Origin: JASLBX01 sp036373915
Lineage (GTDB): Bacteria; Actinomycetota; Actinomycetes; Jiangellales; Jiangellaceae
Direction: 5' to 3'
Assembly: GCA_036373915.1 (NCBI GenBank)
Contig: DASUUU010000137.1
Location: 1-64,000 of the forward strand
Length of the DNA: 64,000 bases
Within the stretch, counting starts at the first letter, position 1; the number at the start of each line of letters is the position of its first letter. Below are positions 23,723 through 31,844 of this stretch, one piece after another. The translations under genes were made by a program, and so were the position numbers. Below the pieces are notes generated by a model. That model saw nothing but the letters and a program-made list of their open reading frames with translations, did no database searches and was not told where the DNA came from.

Positions 23723-24224
23723 TCACACCTCCTTGTGTGATCTGACGTCCAGGCTCGGTTCGCTTTCAGCCGGCGGCACGGTTCTTGAGCGGACGGATTG
23801 ATAATCCGCCCGCTTTCCATGCCTGTCTACAGTCGTGTGCAAATTTGCCGAAGTCGAAGTGGCCGTGGTCTGCGGCATGACCGCTCCGGCGCCGCACTAA
23901 GTCATATGACGGAACTTTTCGGGCCGCATTGCATCGAATGTCGAAACGTATCCGCCCCAAAATGTCGCTGACTTGGAGATCTGAACTGGATGTCTTGTCC
24001 GATAAGAGTGCCGTAATTACTGTGTGACTACTCCACGTATAGGGGGGACCGCGTGTTTTCACGCAGGGCTGGTTCGCGCTCACGAAATGCCGACTTCCTA
24101 CCGGCGCGTCCCTCTCCTCTTCCGGCGATCATGCCGCCCTGGCAGAAGGTAGCCGAGAGCCTCTGCCGCGTTGGACCGATCGCATACCCCAAGCAGGGTC
24201 ACTGTCCAGAGAGTGAGGCAGCAC
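23723..24224. other. Long AT-richer intergenic region
   Basis: About 500 bases between two divergent secreted-protein genes, visibly richer in A/T than its surroundings (for example 23890-24020). I see no convincing coding frame on either strand. It holds a hairpin at 23789-23813 and presumably both promoters, but no box I can assign with confidence. Its length suggests complex regulation or an undetected small RNA. Confidence 0.6.
23789..23813. promoter_or_regulatory. Hairpin or operator in the divergent LVIVD spacer
   Basis: GCGGACGGATT and AATCCGCCCGC pair at ten of eleven positions around a GAT loop, followed by TTT on the plus strand. As a transcript it would be terminator-like for rightward transcription; as DNA it could be an operator of the leftward LVIVD gene 67 bases away. 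Confidence 0.4.
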
Positions 24225-26054
24225 ATGCGACGTACCACCACACTGATCTTGTTTAGCCCACTGGCCGTGCTATTGGCGCTGCCAGTGTCGGCGATGGCGC
24301 AACCGACTCCGGTAGATCCGGAGAAGCACCAAGAAGATTCACTCCGAATCCCTGAGATCAGCAACTTCGCCTACACCCAGAACATGCACCCGATGGGCTA
24401 CTCGCCACGGGTCGTGCCACTGGAGAACTCCGAGCCAGGAGCCGGCGTTTTCAACTCCGACCTTGCGTTCTGGGGGAAGCTCGCGTACCAGGGCACCTAC
24501 GAGGGCTTCCGGATCATCGACATCACCGAGCCTGACAACCCCGTGCAGGTCAACAACTTCACGGACTGTGTCCAGGGAACCACGAGGGGAAATCAGGGTG
24601 ACGTGATCATTTGGGACAACATTCTCGTCCGATCCTGGAATTCACCAGCTCCGTCAGGCGGCCGCTTCTGCGGCAACCTGTTCACGCCCGCTGGGCAGGA
24701 GGGCTTGCACGTCTTCGACGTGAGCGACCCCTCGAACCCGGTGGGCATGGCGTTCGTGTCGACGCCGTGCGGCTCGCACACGGCGACGGGCGTGCCGGAC
24801 CTGGCAAACGGCCGACTGCTCGTCTACAACAGTCCGTCGAGCGGCGCGACCGGCTGCCGAGGGATCGACATCGTCGAGGTGCCGCTGGACGACCCGTCCG
24901 CGGCGACGTACCTCCGCTTTGAGCCGTCCGGCGACCCTAGGCCGCCACAGCCAAACCTCGTAACGATCGATCCGCCGTCGTCCGCCGCGGGGACGTACGG
25001 GGCCAGCGGCGCTTCGTTCGGCCCGGCCCCCAGCGAGGCCGGCATTGCCGGCGACATCGCATTGGCCGATGACGGCAGCGCGGCTCCCACCGAGGCCTGT
25101 GACCCACTCGTCGGGTTCCCCGCCGGTGCGATCGCTCTGGTCGATCGCGGATCGTGCTCATTCGTACTGAAGGTGAGCAATGCCCAGGCGGCCGGTGCTA
25201 CGGCCGTTATCGTGGTCAACAACGGGCCCGGAGCGCCGTTCAACATGGGAGGCACCGACCCGGCGATCACGATCCCAGCGGTGATGGTGTCGCAGGCCGA
25301 CGGCGGGTTCATCAAGGCGGGTCTGCCTGCGACCGGCTCGGTGAGCGCCGCTCCGCTTCCGGAGGTGCCCGACCGATCGTGCCATGACACCGGCGTGATC
25401 CTGGGCGATGCTCGGAAGGTTGCCTGTGCGGGAAGTGACGGCTTCACGGTATGGAGCCTCGATGCCGCCGACGGCGGCTCGCTCGAGGACCCGGCAATCC
25501 AGTACTCGATGATCGTCCCGGGCGTGAGCATCGGGCACTCGGCCAGCTTCACCTGGGACGGCGAGTTGGTGATCTTCGGACACGAGCCGGGCGGCGGCGG
25601 CCAGGCGCAATGCCAGGCGACGAGCCCGGTGGTCAACCGCACGCTGTTCTTCTTCGACGCTGATTCCGGCGCGCCCGCGGGCACGTTCGTTCACCCGAGA
25701 CCGCAGACGAACACTGAGAACTGCACCTGGCACAACTACAACATCGTGCCGACCAACAAGGCGTACGTCCTCGTGGCCGGCAATTACCAGTCTGGCATCA
25801 GCGTGGTGGACTTCTCGGATCCCGCGAACGCAGTCGAAATCGCTTACGCGGACCCGGATCCCCTGATCAACCCGGCCAACCCCGACGCAGTCGAGCTGGG
25901 CGGCGACTGGTCGACTTACTGGTACGACGGAAGGATCTACGAATCCGACATCACCCGTGGTCTGTTCATCTGGGATCTTCATGACAAGGCGGTCGCAGGC
26001 GCGAAGAAACTCGGCCATCTGAACCCGCAGACCCAGGAGACCACTATTCAGTAA
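24225..26054 (+). CDS. Secreted LVIVD-repeat protein with inserted PA domain
   Basis: 609 residues. The signal peptide is at 1-25 (MRRTTTLILFSPLAVLLALP, cleavage near AMA). LVIVD-type strands appear before (FRIIDITEPDNPVQVNNFTD, LHVFDVSDPSNPVGMAFV) and after (ISVVDFSDPANAVEIAYA) an insert at about 245-375. The insert resembles a protease-associated domain: IALVDRGSCSFVLKVSNAQA followed by AGATAVIVVNN and IPAVMVSQADG. PA domains mediate binding or substrate access in secreted proteins. Several Cys suggest disulfides. GAGG precedes the ATG. The end of the gene is marked by a strong hairpin. Divergent partner of the gene at 22184-23722. Confidence 0.85.
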   Translation: MRRTTTLILFSPLAVLLALPVSAMAQPTPVDPEKHQEDSLRIPEISNFAYTQNMHPMGYSPRVVPLENSEPGAGVFNSDLAFWGKLAYQGTYEGFRIIDITEPDNPVQVNNFTDCVQGTTRGNQGDVIIWDNILVRSWNSPAPSGGRFCGNLFTPAGQEGLHVFDVSDPSNPVGMAFVSTPCGSHTATGVPDLANGRLLVYNSPSSGATGCRGIDIVEVPLDDPSAATYLRFEPSGDPRPPQPNLVTIDPPSSAAGTYGASGASFGPAPSEAGIAGDIALADDGSAAPTEACDPLVGFPAGAIALVDRGSCSFVLKVSNAQAAGATAVIVVNNGPGAPFNMGGTDPAITIPAVMVSQADGGFIKAGLPATGSVSAAPLPEVPDRSCHDTGVILGDARKVACAGSDGFTVWSLDAADGGSLEDPAIQYSMIVPGVSIGHSASFTWDGELVIFGHEPGGGGQAQCQATSPVVNRTLFFFDADSGAPAGTFVHPRPQTNTENCTWHNYNIVPTNKAYVLVAGNYQSGISVVDFSDPANAVEIAYADPDPLINPANPDAVELGGDWSTYWYDGRIYESDITRGLFIWDLHDKAVAGAKKLGHLNPQTQETTIQ

Positions 26055-26076
26055 CGCTCTTATCTCAGCATCACTG

Positions 26077-26109
26077 AGCGGGGTGGGTGCACTCGGAGCC
26101 CACCCCGCT
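26077..26109. terminator. Bidirectional terminator hairpin
   Basis: AGCGGGGTGGG (26077-26087) pairs perfectly with CCCACCCCGCT (26099-26109) around an 11-base loop. It lies between the convergent PA-LVIVD and YwiC-like genes. TT follows on the plus strand. Confidence 0.75.
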
Positions 26110-26139
26110 TCGCGCTCTCACCGTGGCAGCACAGGGGCG

Positions 26140-26877
26140 TCAACCCCAGGTCAGCCAGATCGCGGCAAGCAGCAGCACGCAGTTGCCGATCTCGATGAAT
26201 CCCACCTGCTTGGGTGGCAGGCCCCGACCGGGCAGCAGCCACGCGCGCACCAGGAACCAGCCGAACACGGCAACCCACACCAGGCCGAGCCAGCCGGCCA
26301 TGGCCGTCGTGGCCACCGCCACGACAGCGAGCGCCGCCGCGTGGTAGCCGATCGACCACCGGCGGTAGGTGACGTTGCTCCGCTCCCTGATCATGGTCTT
26401 GACGTAGAAGGTGGTGCCGGCGAAGTACGCCAGGCACACAGCGAACGCGCCCGCCGAGTCGGCGAGGGGTGCTTGCGCCACCGTGGTGACCACCAAGACC
26501 ATCAGGCAGCTCTGCACCACGGACGCGAGATCGTTGAGCAGCGCCCGTTCCCGCCGGCGCCGGGCGTACCAGGCGTTGACCGCCGACAGTGCGGCGAAGG
26601 CCGTGGCGTACCACAGCACCGACGGGCGTGCCCAGACGACGACGCTCACCAGCGGCACCGCGAGTGCGGAGTAGACCACCAACTGGGCCCGCCACCTGCC
26701 GGGCCGGCCGGTCTTGATCGCCAGGAACACGTAGTACGAGAGCAGGTAGCCGGCCAGCCAGGCGATGCCGAGGGGCGCGGCCACCCAGCTCCAACCGGCC
26801 ACCAGCAACCCGGCGAAGTAGGGGACGGTCAGCATCGCCCACGCCCCGTGCTGCGGGGGCACGAACTTGTTTGTCAT
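26140..26877 (-). CDS. YwiC-like membrane protein
   Basis: 245 residues, about eight membrane helices. It opens with FVPPQHGAWAML, the conserved PxxHGAW start of the YwiC family, and keeps YYVFLAIKTGRPGRW. The B. subtilis namesake lies in the narK-fnr nitrate respiration region. Here the gene overlaps the nitrite reductase stop by four bases and is the third gene of that operon, which again ties the family to nitrogen-oxide respiration. Biochemical role unknown. Confidence 0.85.
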   Translation of the reverse strand: MTNKFVPPQHGAWAMLTVPYFAGLLVAGWSWVAAPLGIAWLAGYLLSYYVFLAIKTGRPGRWRAQLVVYSALAVPLVSVVVWARPSVLWYATAFAALSAVNAWYARRRRERALLNDLASVVQSCLMVLVVTTVAQAPLADSAGAFAVCLAYFAGTTFYVKTMIRERSNVTYRRWSIGYHAAALAVVAVATTAMAGWLGLVWVAVFGWFLVRAWLLPGRGLPPKQVGFIEIGNCVLLLAAIWLTWG

Positions 26878-28250
26878 TCGGTCACCTGGAACGCGCCTCG
26901 CGCTCCACGATCAGCGTCCACCATCGAATGGGAGACGAACGGATAGGTGCCGGCTTCCGGAAGCACGGTCTCGACATAGCCGCCGGCGGCCGGGGCGAGA
27001 TCGAGCACCTGCGCTCCGCCGGGATCGCCGGGACTCAGGGTCGTGGCACCTTCCCGGTACACGGTGTCGAACTGGGCTCCGACGACGTGGAACGAACTGG
27101 ACCGGCTCGGCCCCGCGTTGAGCAGCCAGATCCGGACCCGGTCGCCTGCCGCGGCAGGTAGCGGCCGGTGGGCGTACTGGCTGACGTAGCCGTTGAACAC
27201 CACCGCGTCCGGGGTCTCCGCCTGCATCTTGGCCAGATCACCGGGCTCACCTTCCGGCCCGAGGTAGATCTCGGACTGGACGAGGACATACTCGCGGTCC
27301 GCCGGCCGCAGGTCCGGTGGGTCGATGATCACCGCTCCGTACATGCCGTTGCCGACGTGATGAAGCATGGGTTGGGTCGAGCAGTGATACATCCAGATGC
27401 CTGCCTTGGTCGCGGTGAACCGGTAGACCAACTCCTCACCAGGTTCGATGGGGCGCATCGGCCCGTCAGGAGCGAGGGCACCGGCGTGGAAGTCGATGCC
27501 GTGGTCGATGGTGCCATCGTTGATCAAAGTCACCTCGAACACGTCGCCGACCCGGCCTCGAAGCACAGGTCCGGGGACGGATCTGCCGAACGTCCACATT
27601 TCCTGGGTGACACCCGGCGCGACTTCGAGTTCCATTTCCTGGACCCTCAGGGTGATCCGGTGGACGCGGCTCGACGAAGACGCCGGCACGGCGGCGTCCC
27701 GCGGCTCGAAGGCGGTGCCCGGCTCGGCCATCGCATCGATTGACCGGTCGGGTCCGCCATGACTGCCGCTGGTCTGCTGATGATCGGCAGCGGCGGCCGC
27801 GGTGTCACCGGTCGTCATGATGGTGAGCACCATGCCCGCCGCACGGTGGCCGGGCAGTGAGCACCAGCCTTCTACCGAACCGGTGATCACACCCGCGTCG
27901 AGGCGGGCCGTCCCACCGGGCGCTACGGACGGCGTGAACGCTCCGTTCGCCAGAACCAGGTCGTGGCGGCGCTCGTCCGCGTTGGTCAGTTCGATAACGA
28001 GCCTGTCACCAGCCGGCACCTCGATGTGATCGGGATGGAACCGCATCCCGTCGGCCTGGATCTCGACCGTGGTGGTATTGCCGGTCGCCGCCACCTCACC
28101 CGCGGCCGCCGCCGTGACATCGACCGGCCGGGCTGCATTCTGGCCAATGACGCCGACCAGTACCGCCAGCAGCACGAGCGCCAGTCCGGCTGCGACTCCG
28201 CCGAGTGGACTGGCGGATCTCGGACCGGGTGCGGGCGGTAGGGCGGGCAT
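26874..28250 (-). CDS. nirK: Copper nitrite reductase with extra cupredoxin domain
   Basis: 458 residues. A TM helix (about 16-36) precedes an N-terminal plastocyanin-like domain with type 1 copper ligands His96, Cys130, His135 and Met140 (CSLPGHRAAGM). Two further cupredoxin domains form a NirK/AniA core. Type 1 ligands are His250, Cys290, His298 and Met303; type 2 ligands are His255, His289 and His441; the catalytic pair is Asp253 (DHGIDFH) and His388 (SFHVVG). All are present, so nitrite to NO reduction is expected outside the membrane. The fused cupredoxin probably feeds electrons to the core. It follows the multi-TM gene by six bases and overlaps the YwiC-like gene. Confidence 0.88.
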   Translation of the reverse strand: MPALPPAPGPRSASPLGGVAAGLALVLLAVLVGVIGQNAARPVDVTAAAAGEVAATGNTTTVEIQADGMRFHPDHIEVPAGDRLVIELTNADERRHDLVLANGAFTPSVAPGGTARLDAGVITGSVEGWCSLPGHRAAGMVLTIMTTGDTAAAAADHQQTSGSHGGPDRSIDAMAEPGTAFEPRDAAVPASSSSRVHRITLRVQEMELEVAPGVTQEMWTFGRSVPGPVLRGRVGDVFEVTLINDGTIDHGIDFHAGALAPDGPMRPIEPGEELVYRFTATKAGIWMYHCSTQPMLHHVGNGMYGAVIIDPPDLRPADREYVLVQSEIYLGPEGEPGDLAKMQAETPDAVVFNGYVSQYAHRPLPAAAGDRVRIWLLNAGPSRSSSFHVVGAQFDTVYREGATTLSPGDPGGAQVLDLAPAAGGYVETVLPEAGTYPFVSHSMVDADRGARGAFQVTE

Positions 28251-28256
28251 GGCTCA

Positions 28257-29516
28257 CTATCTCCGATCGACGATGACGGCGCGGACGGCCGCGACAAGAA
28301 ACTGCACCAGCGCGGCGAGTACCAGCAAGGACGTGCTGATCCGCACATAGCTGCCGACCGGAAGCAGGAAGATCGCAAGGGCGGTGTTGCCCATGACCAC
28401 CCGCTGGGGCCAGTGGCGGTCCAGCACCGCCTGGCGTTCCCGGACCCTGGCCGGCCCCCCGCCGAGGACCATCGGCAACAGGTACGCCAGCGATCCGATC
28501 AGCACCTGCGCCACGAAACCGGCCAGCAGCGGGGTGAGGACGCCACCGAAGCCCGCCATCGCAGTAGCGGGATCGTCGGCGCTGACCAGGACGATCGTGT
28601 CGACACCGAGGGCGACGAACAGCCAGCCGATGGCCGCGACGATCGACCAAGCGGCGAACGACGAGGGTGGGCTCTGCCGGGCGGCCGCTATACCGGGCAC
28701 GACGCTGACCGCCACGGCGACGGCGAACACCAGCACCCCGGCAGCTGCGACGGCCGGCCACCAGGCGAGCACACCGACGCCGAGCAGCACCAGACCGGCA
28801 CCCGCGAGTGGTAGCGCTCGGGTGACCCACCGCACCGCACGGCTGGGCATCCTGGTGCGCAGCACTGTGGGCCACAGCGTCAGCAACGTACCGAGCACGG
28901 TGAGAGTGATCCAGCCGAGCACGTTGACGTGCGCGTGGAACAACAGCACCGGTGCGCGATCATCGACCAGCAGCATCCAGGCGCCGGCAGGGACGCCGAT
29001 CAGCAGGGCGACGCCTGCGGCCAGGTAGTAGTGCACGGTCACCACCAGCGGTGGCGAGAGCGCCCGCCGCAGCCGGCTTGCCAGAACGAGCAGGTGGGCA
29101 AGCACCGCGGCGAAGACAAGGCCGGAGCCGGCTACCGCCAGCGGACGCCATTGCGCGCCACCCAGGCCGCCGGCCAGGACGGCGACCACGCCGAGGTTGA
29201 GCGCGGTCAGCCGCATTGTCTGGCCATGGCGGTTCGGCGGAGGCGGTACCCGCAGCACGGCGTTCGCGAAATGCGTGCTCCAGATGACAATGGCGTTCGT
29301 CGCGGCGCCGAGCAGTAGCAGATGGATCAGCAGCCACCGCCACTCGGGGATGAACGGGTGCACCACACCCACCGCGACTATCGCGGCGAGGTAGCCGAGT
29401 GGGAGGACGCCGACGCGGCGGTGCCAGGCGGCTCGCCCACTCGACTGCGGTGCCTGCGAACCGGGTGACGCTTGATCGTCCTGGCGCCGGAGTGCGGGGG
29501 CGCCACCGTCGGACAT
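28257..29516 (-). CDS. Multi-TM protein of the nitrite reductase operon
   Basis: 419 residues with about 12 membrane helices. Conserved-looking histidines lie inside or at the edge of helices: LLIHLLLLGAATN, STHFANAVL, VTVHYYLAAG and LLFHAHVNVLGW. The last resembles His-x-His elements of heme-copper oxidase/NorB- and NnrS-like proteins, so heme or metal binding is possible. The ATG at 29516 has GGAG eight bases upstream (a GTG at 29525 is less likely). It is the first gene of the operon with nirK. A role in electron supply, NO handling or copper maturation is inferred from position only. Confidence 0.72.
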   Translation of the reverse strand: MSDGGAPALRRQDDQASPGSQAPQSSGRAAWHRRVGVLPLGYLAAIVAVGVVHPFIPEWRWLLIHLLLLGAATNAIVIWSTHFANAVLRVPPPPNRHGQTMRLTALNLGVVAVLAGGLGGAQWRPLAVAGSGLVFAAVLAHLLVLASRLRRALSPPLVVTVHYYLAAGVALLIGVPAGAWMLLVDDRAPVLLFHAHVNVLGWITLTVLGTLLTLWPTVLRTRMPSRAVRWVTRALPLAGAGLVLLGVGVLAWWPAVAAAGVLVFAVAVAVSVVPGIAAARQSPPSSFAAWSIVAAIGWLFVALGVDTIVLVSADDPATAMAGFGGVLTPLLAGFVAQVLIGSLAYLLPMVLGGGPARVRERQAVLDRHWPQRVVMGNTALAIFLLPVGSYVRISTSLLVLAALVQFLVAAVRAVIVDRR

Positions 29517-29544
29517 CGGCCACACTCCATCGCTCCGGTGCTTA

Positions 29545-29566
29545 TTTACAAGCGCTATTGTATAAA
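29545..29566. promoter_or_regulatory. Palindrome between nir operon and hemerythrin gene
   Basis: TTTACAA-GCGCTA-TTGTATAAA contains perfect TACAA/TTGTA arms with a six-base spacer. It sits in the only divergent promoter of the module, 29 bases from the leftward start and 49 from the rightward start. The A/T-rich arms also include TATAAA-like -10 material. The likely binder is the adjacent HTH protein or an unlinked regulator. Confidence 0.45.
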
Positions 29567-29614
29567 TGAGCGGAAGCCGGACTGCAAGCCGGGCCCGACC
29601 GAAATGGAGCGATC

Positions 29615-30175
29615 ATGACCACGATGCACCACACCGCCACCGCGGCGAACGACAACGAGTCGGTTGTCGCAGCCGTGTTGAGTCATCACGCCCAGCTCGC
29701 TCGAGACGTGGCCGATCGGGTTGACGCCGTGCTGGATGCTGTCGACACGCTGTCGCCGGCGGTCGAGGATGCGCGCACTGGGCTGGCCCGGTACTGCGAG
29801 CAGGAGTTGCTGCCGCACGCAGCCGCCGAGGAGGACAGCCTCTACCGGGCGGGCGCGGAACTTGCCGCCAGTGAAGTGCTCGTGGCGGCCATGACAGCTG
29901 AGCACGTCTCGCTGAAAGCGCTGGTCGACGAGATCGTCAAGGCGCGGTCGTCAGCACGCCTGGCAGCGGCTGCCGGTGGTCTGCGATCGCTGTTCGAGGC
30001 GCACTTGGCCAAGGAGAACGACAGATTGCTGCCGGCCCTGGTCGCCGCCGGCGTCGACCTGTCAGCCGTGGTCTCCGATCTGCACCACTTGCTGGGGCAC
30101 GAGGACGGCGAGCCTTCGGTCAAGGAGGGCCGGTCCGAGGCCGGCTGCGGCTGTGGATCCTGCGACTGCGCCTAG
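29615..30175 (+). CDS. Hemerythrin HHE domain protein, Cys-rich tail
   Basis: 186 residues. A four-helix HHE domain has putative iron ligands in LSHHAQLARDV, ELLPHAAAEEDSLY, AEHVSLKALVDE and FEAHLAKENDRLLP. The tail ends GCGCGSCDCA, five cysteines in ten residues, unusual for the family and suited to metal or Fe-S binding. Proteins of this group (YtfE/RIC-like) protect or repair iron centres under NO stress, which fits the divergent nitrite reductase that makes NO. The gene ends four bases inside the convergent regulator gene. Confidence 0.87.
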   Translation: MTTMHHTATAANDNESVVAAVLSHHAQLARDVADRVDAVLDAVDTLSPAVEDARTGLARYCEQELLPHAAAEEDSLYRAGAELAASEVLVAAMTAEHVSLKALVDEIVKARSSARLAAAAGGLRSLFEAHLAKENDRLLPALVAAGVDLSAVVSDLHHLLGHEDGEPSVKEGRSEAGCGCGSCDCA

Positions 30176-30867
30176 CCGTCCGCCTGCTCGGCGCGGGCGG
30201 ACAGGTGCGCGATGCACAGGTTGGGCTCGACGAACGGATCGAGGCGTTCGGCGTTGACGGGCGCGTCGAGTTCGGCGAGCAGACCCTGCATCAGGCCGAG
30301 GTGGATGGCGCAGACGACGTTGCGATGGTCCTCTGCCACCTCGCGAAACGGGCAATGATGCAGCCTGATCTGCCGGGTCGGGCCGTCTCGCGTCTCCGGC
30401 GCGAAGCCGATGACGCTCAGCGTCCGGGTCAACTGCTCGACGGCGCCGTCCTCGTCCACGCGGCGAAAGGGCGGCGAGGGCTCGGCGAGGAAGCGGCCCC
30501 AGGCCTGCCCGGCCTCGACGGCGGCCTGAGCCGGCTGGTCGATGTTGGCGGCGACGAAGCCGGCCAGGATCTCTGCCAGCAGCCGGTAACTGCGCTGCCC
30601 GATGGCACTGCTCTCGGCTCGCACAGTGTAGAGGCTGCGCGGCCGTCCTGGCCGGCGCCGCTCCTCGACAACGCGCTCTACCAGCCCGGCCCGAACGAGA
30701 GCGTCGAGGTGGAACCGGACGGTGTTGGCGTGCAGGCGCAGCCGGGCGGCGATCCGGCTCACGCCCACCGGTTCACCGGCGTCCTGAACTGCGGCCAGGA
30801 CACGGGACCTGCTCTCGCTGAGGGCGGGTGCGGCCGGGTCCGGCTGGATGAGCTCGCGGGCCTCCAT
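30172..30867 (-). CDS. HTH regulator with Cys-containing sensor domain
   Basis: 231 residues. A winged helix is at about 18-85 (GVSRIAARLRLHANTVRFHL, then RRRPGRPRSLY), as in SufR-like and ArsR-type regulators. The C-terminal half has HHCPFREVA, then Cys 14 residues on (NVVCAIHLGLMQGLL), then Cys in EPNLCIAHL: three cysteines with neighbouring His, the type of pattern that holds a 4Fe-4S cluster in SufR relatives. An NO- or O2-sensitive cluster is the natural hypothesis beside nirK and a hemerythrin. A perfect palindrome ten bases before its ATG suggests autoregulation. Confidence 0.82.
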   Translation of the reverse strand: MEARELIQPDPAAPALSESRSRVLAAVQDAGEPVGVSRIAARLRLHANTVRFHLDALVRAGLVERVVEERRRPGRPRSLYTVRAESSAIGQRSYRLLAEILAGFVAANIDQPAQAAVEAGQAWGRFLAEPSPPFRRVDEDGAVEQLTRTLSVIGFAPETRDGPTRQIRLHHCPFREVAEDHRNVVCAIHLGLMQGLLAELDAPVNAERLDPFVEPNLCIAHLSARAEQADG

Positions 30868-30876
30868 GTGTCAATT

Positions 30877-30888
30877 TTCACATGTGAA
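30877..30888. promoter_or_regulatory. Perfect palindrome before the HTH regulator
   Basis: TTCACATGTGAA is a perfect 12-bp palindrome centred about 16 bases upstream of the regulator start, in the gap after the PPOX gene. The flanking TTTTCACATGTGAAG extends partial symmetry. Likely an autoregulatory operator; no second copy was found at the divergent nir promoter. Confidence 0.55.
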
Positions 30889-30925
30889 GCTGTAATAAAC
30901 AATCCAAGTTATCGGCGGCGGACCG

Positions 30926-31348
30926 CTAGCGAGGTGAGACGGCGAACCGGCGACCCGAGATGCTCCGCGGTGTCACCCGGACGAACCACTGCTTCGGGTG
31001 GTCGCTCCACGGACGCAACACGAGCGACTCTGCTCGCTCGATGTCGTGGAAGTGCTCGAGTCGTTCGGCCTCACCCCTGACCACGACACTCCACGCCTCA
31101 TGGGTCGCCGCAAGGTAGCCGTCGGCTTCGACCACGACATTCCGGGCGATGGCCACAGCGGCCAGCTTCGTCCCTTCACCGGTCGAGAAGACGAGGCTTT
31201 GGCCGTCCACGACGGCGTTGATCGGGAAGATCTCGAGGTCATCGCCGACGACGACCGCCAGGCGATGGACGTCCGCTGCGGACAGTAGTTCCCAGCAGGT
31301 GGCGTCGTCGAGGATCGTCATCCCGGTGCGTGGATCCAGGCTGGCCAT
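30926..31348 (-). CDS. Pyridoxamine 5'-phosphate oxidase family protein
   Basis: 140 residues forming a split-barrel flavin-binding fold. CWELLSAADVHRLAVVVGDD opens the fold, FPINAVVDGQSLVFST forms the central strands and WSVVVRGEAERLE follows. These small PPOX proteins bind FMN, F420 or heme; the substrate is usually unknown. A second member, 37576-38001, lies 6 kb away with similar length and end (SGRRFAVSPR versus SGRRLRPDGQVE). The ATG is five bases after TACGCT (leaderless pattern) and a DevR-like repeat is centred about 42 bases upstream. Confidence 0.87.
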   Translation of the reverse strand: MASLDPRTGMTILDDATCWELLSAADVHRLAVVVGDDLEIFPINAVVDGQSLVFSTGEGTKLAAVAIARNVVVEADGYLAATHEAWSVVVRGEAERLEHFHDIERAESLVLRPWSDHPKQWFVRVTPRSISGRRFAVSPR

Positions 31349-31383
31349 ATTCCAGCGTAGAGCCGCAGGTCAGGAAGGCCCAG

Positions 31384-31397
31384 GGGCACAATGGCCC
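31384..31397 (-). promoter_or_regulatory. DevR/DosR-like box before PPOX gene
   Basis: Read leftwards, GGGCCATTGTGCCC has symmetric GGGC/GCCC ends like the GGGACT-N2-AGTCCC box. It is centred about 42.5 bases upstream of the PPOX ATG, the same distance as boxes before ppsA and the second PPOX gene. Core match is partial. Confidence 0.35.
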
Positions 31398-31477
31398 GTC
31401 TGCCCGGGACCTCTGGCTCATTACACCGCGACACGCAGCCAAGACACTTGCCATAGGAAGCGAACTGGGAGTGTGAC

Positions 31478-31843
31478 ATGGGATACGGCAAGGACGTACA
31501 GCGCGAGTTGCGGCTGCCGGCGCGAGACCTGCGCCGGACGATTCCCGAGGTGTACGAAGGCTTCGCCAAGCTGCATGATGCGGCGTTGACCGACGGGGCC
31601 CTCGAAACCAAGACCAAGGAGCTGATCGCACTGGCGATCGCGGTCAGCCAGGGATGCGACGGGTGCATCGCCTCGCACGCCCGCGGCGCGGCGCGCCAGG
31701 GCGCCACCATGCAGGAGGCTGCCGAAGCGATCGGCGTGGCAGTGCTGATGACCGGTGGGCCGGGAACGGTCCACGGACCGCGGGCGCTGGCAGCCTTCAA
31801 GGAGTTCCTCGAGGAGCAGTCGAGCCAGGTCAAGGCCGCCTAG
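31478..31843 (+). CDS. Carboxymuconolactone decarboxylase family (AhpD-like) protein
   Basis: 121 residues, all helical. The AhpD-type thiol motif is in SQGCDGCIASHARGA (Cys-x-x-Cys with His two residues after IAS), preceded by LETKTKELIALAIAV. AhpD-like proteins are alkylhydroperoxidases or thiol-disulfide partners. GGGAG precedes the ATG. The gene is divergent from a PPOX gene and convergent with PEP synthase, one base apart. A role in oxidative stress defence is likely by family. Confidence 0.9.
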   Translation: MGYGKDVQRELRLPARDLRRTIPEVYEGFAKLHDAALTDGALETKTKELIALAIAVSQGCDGCIASHARGAARQGATMQEAAEAIGVAVLMTGGPGTVHGPRALAAFKEFLEEQSSQVKAA

Positions 31844-31844
31844 A

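Noticed and set aside
24034..24052. Further CsoR/CstR operator near CGTATAGGGGGGACC
   Set aside because: Only one half (TATAGGGGGG) is present, the opposing ATACCCC arm is missing.
23766..24083. 105-residue leftward ORF in the LVIVD spacer
   Set aside because: No ribosome site, no recognisable domain or signal, AT-richer non-coding look, and it overlaps the promoter region and a hairpin.
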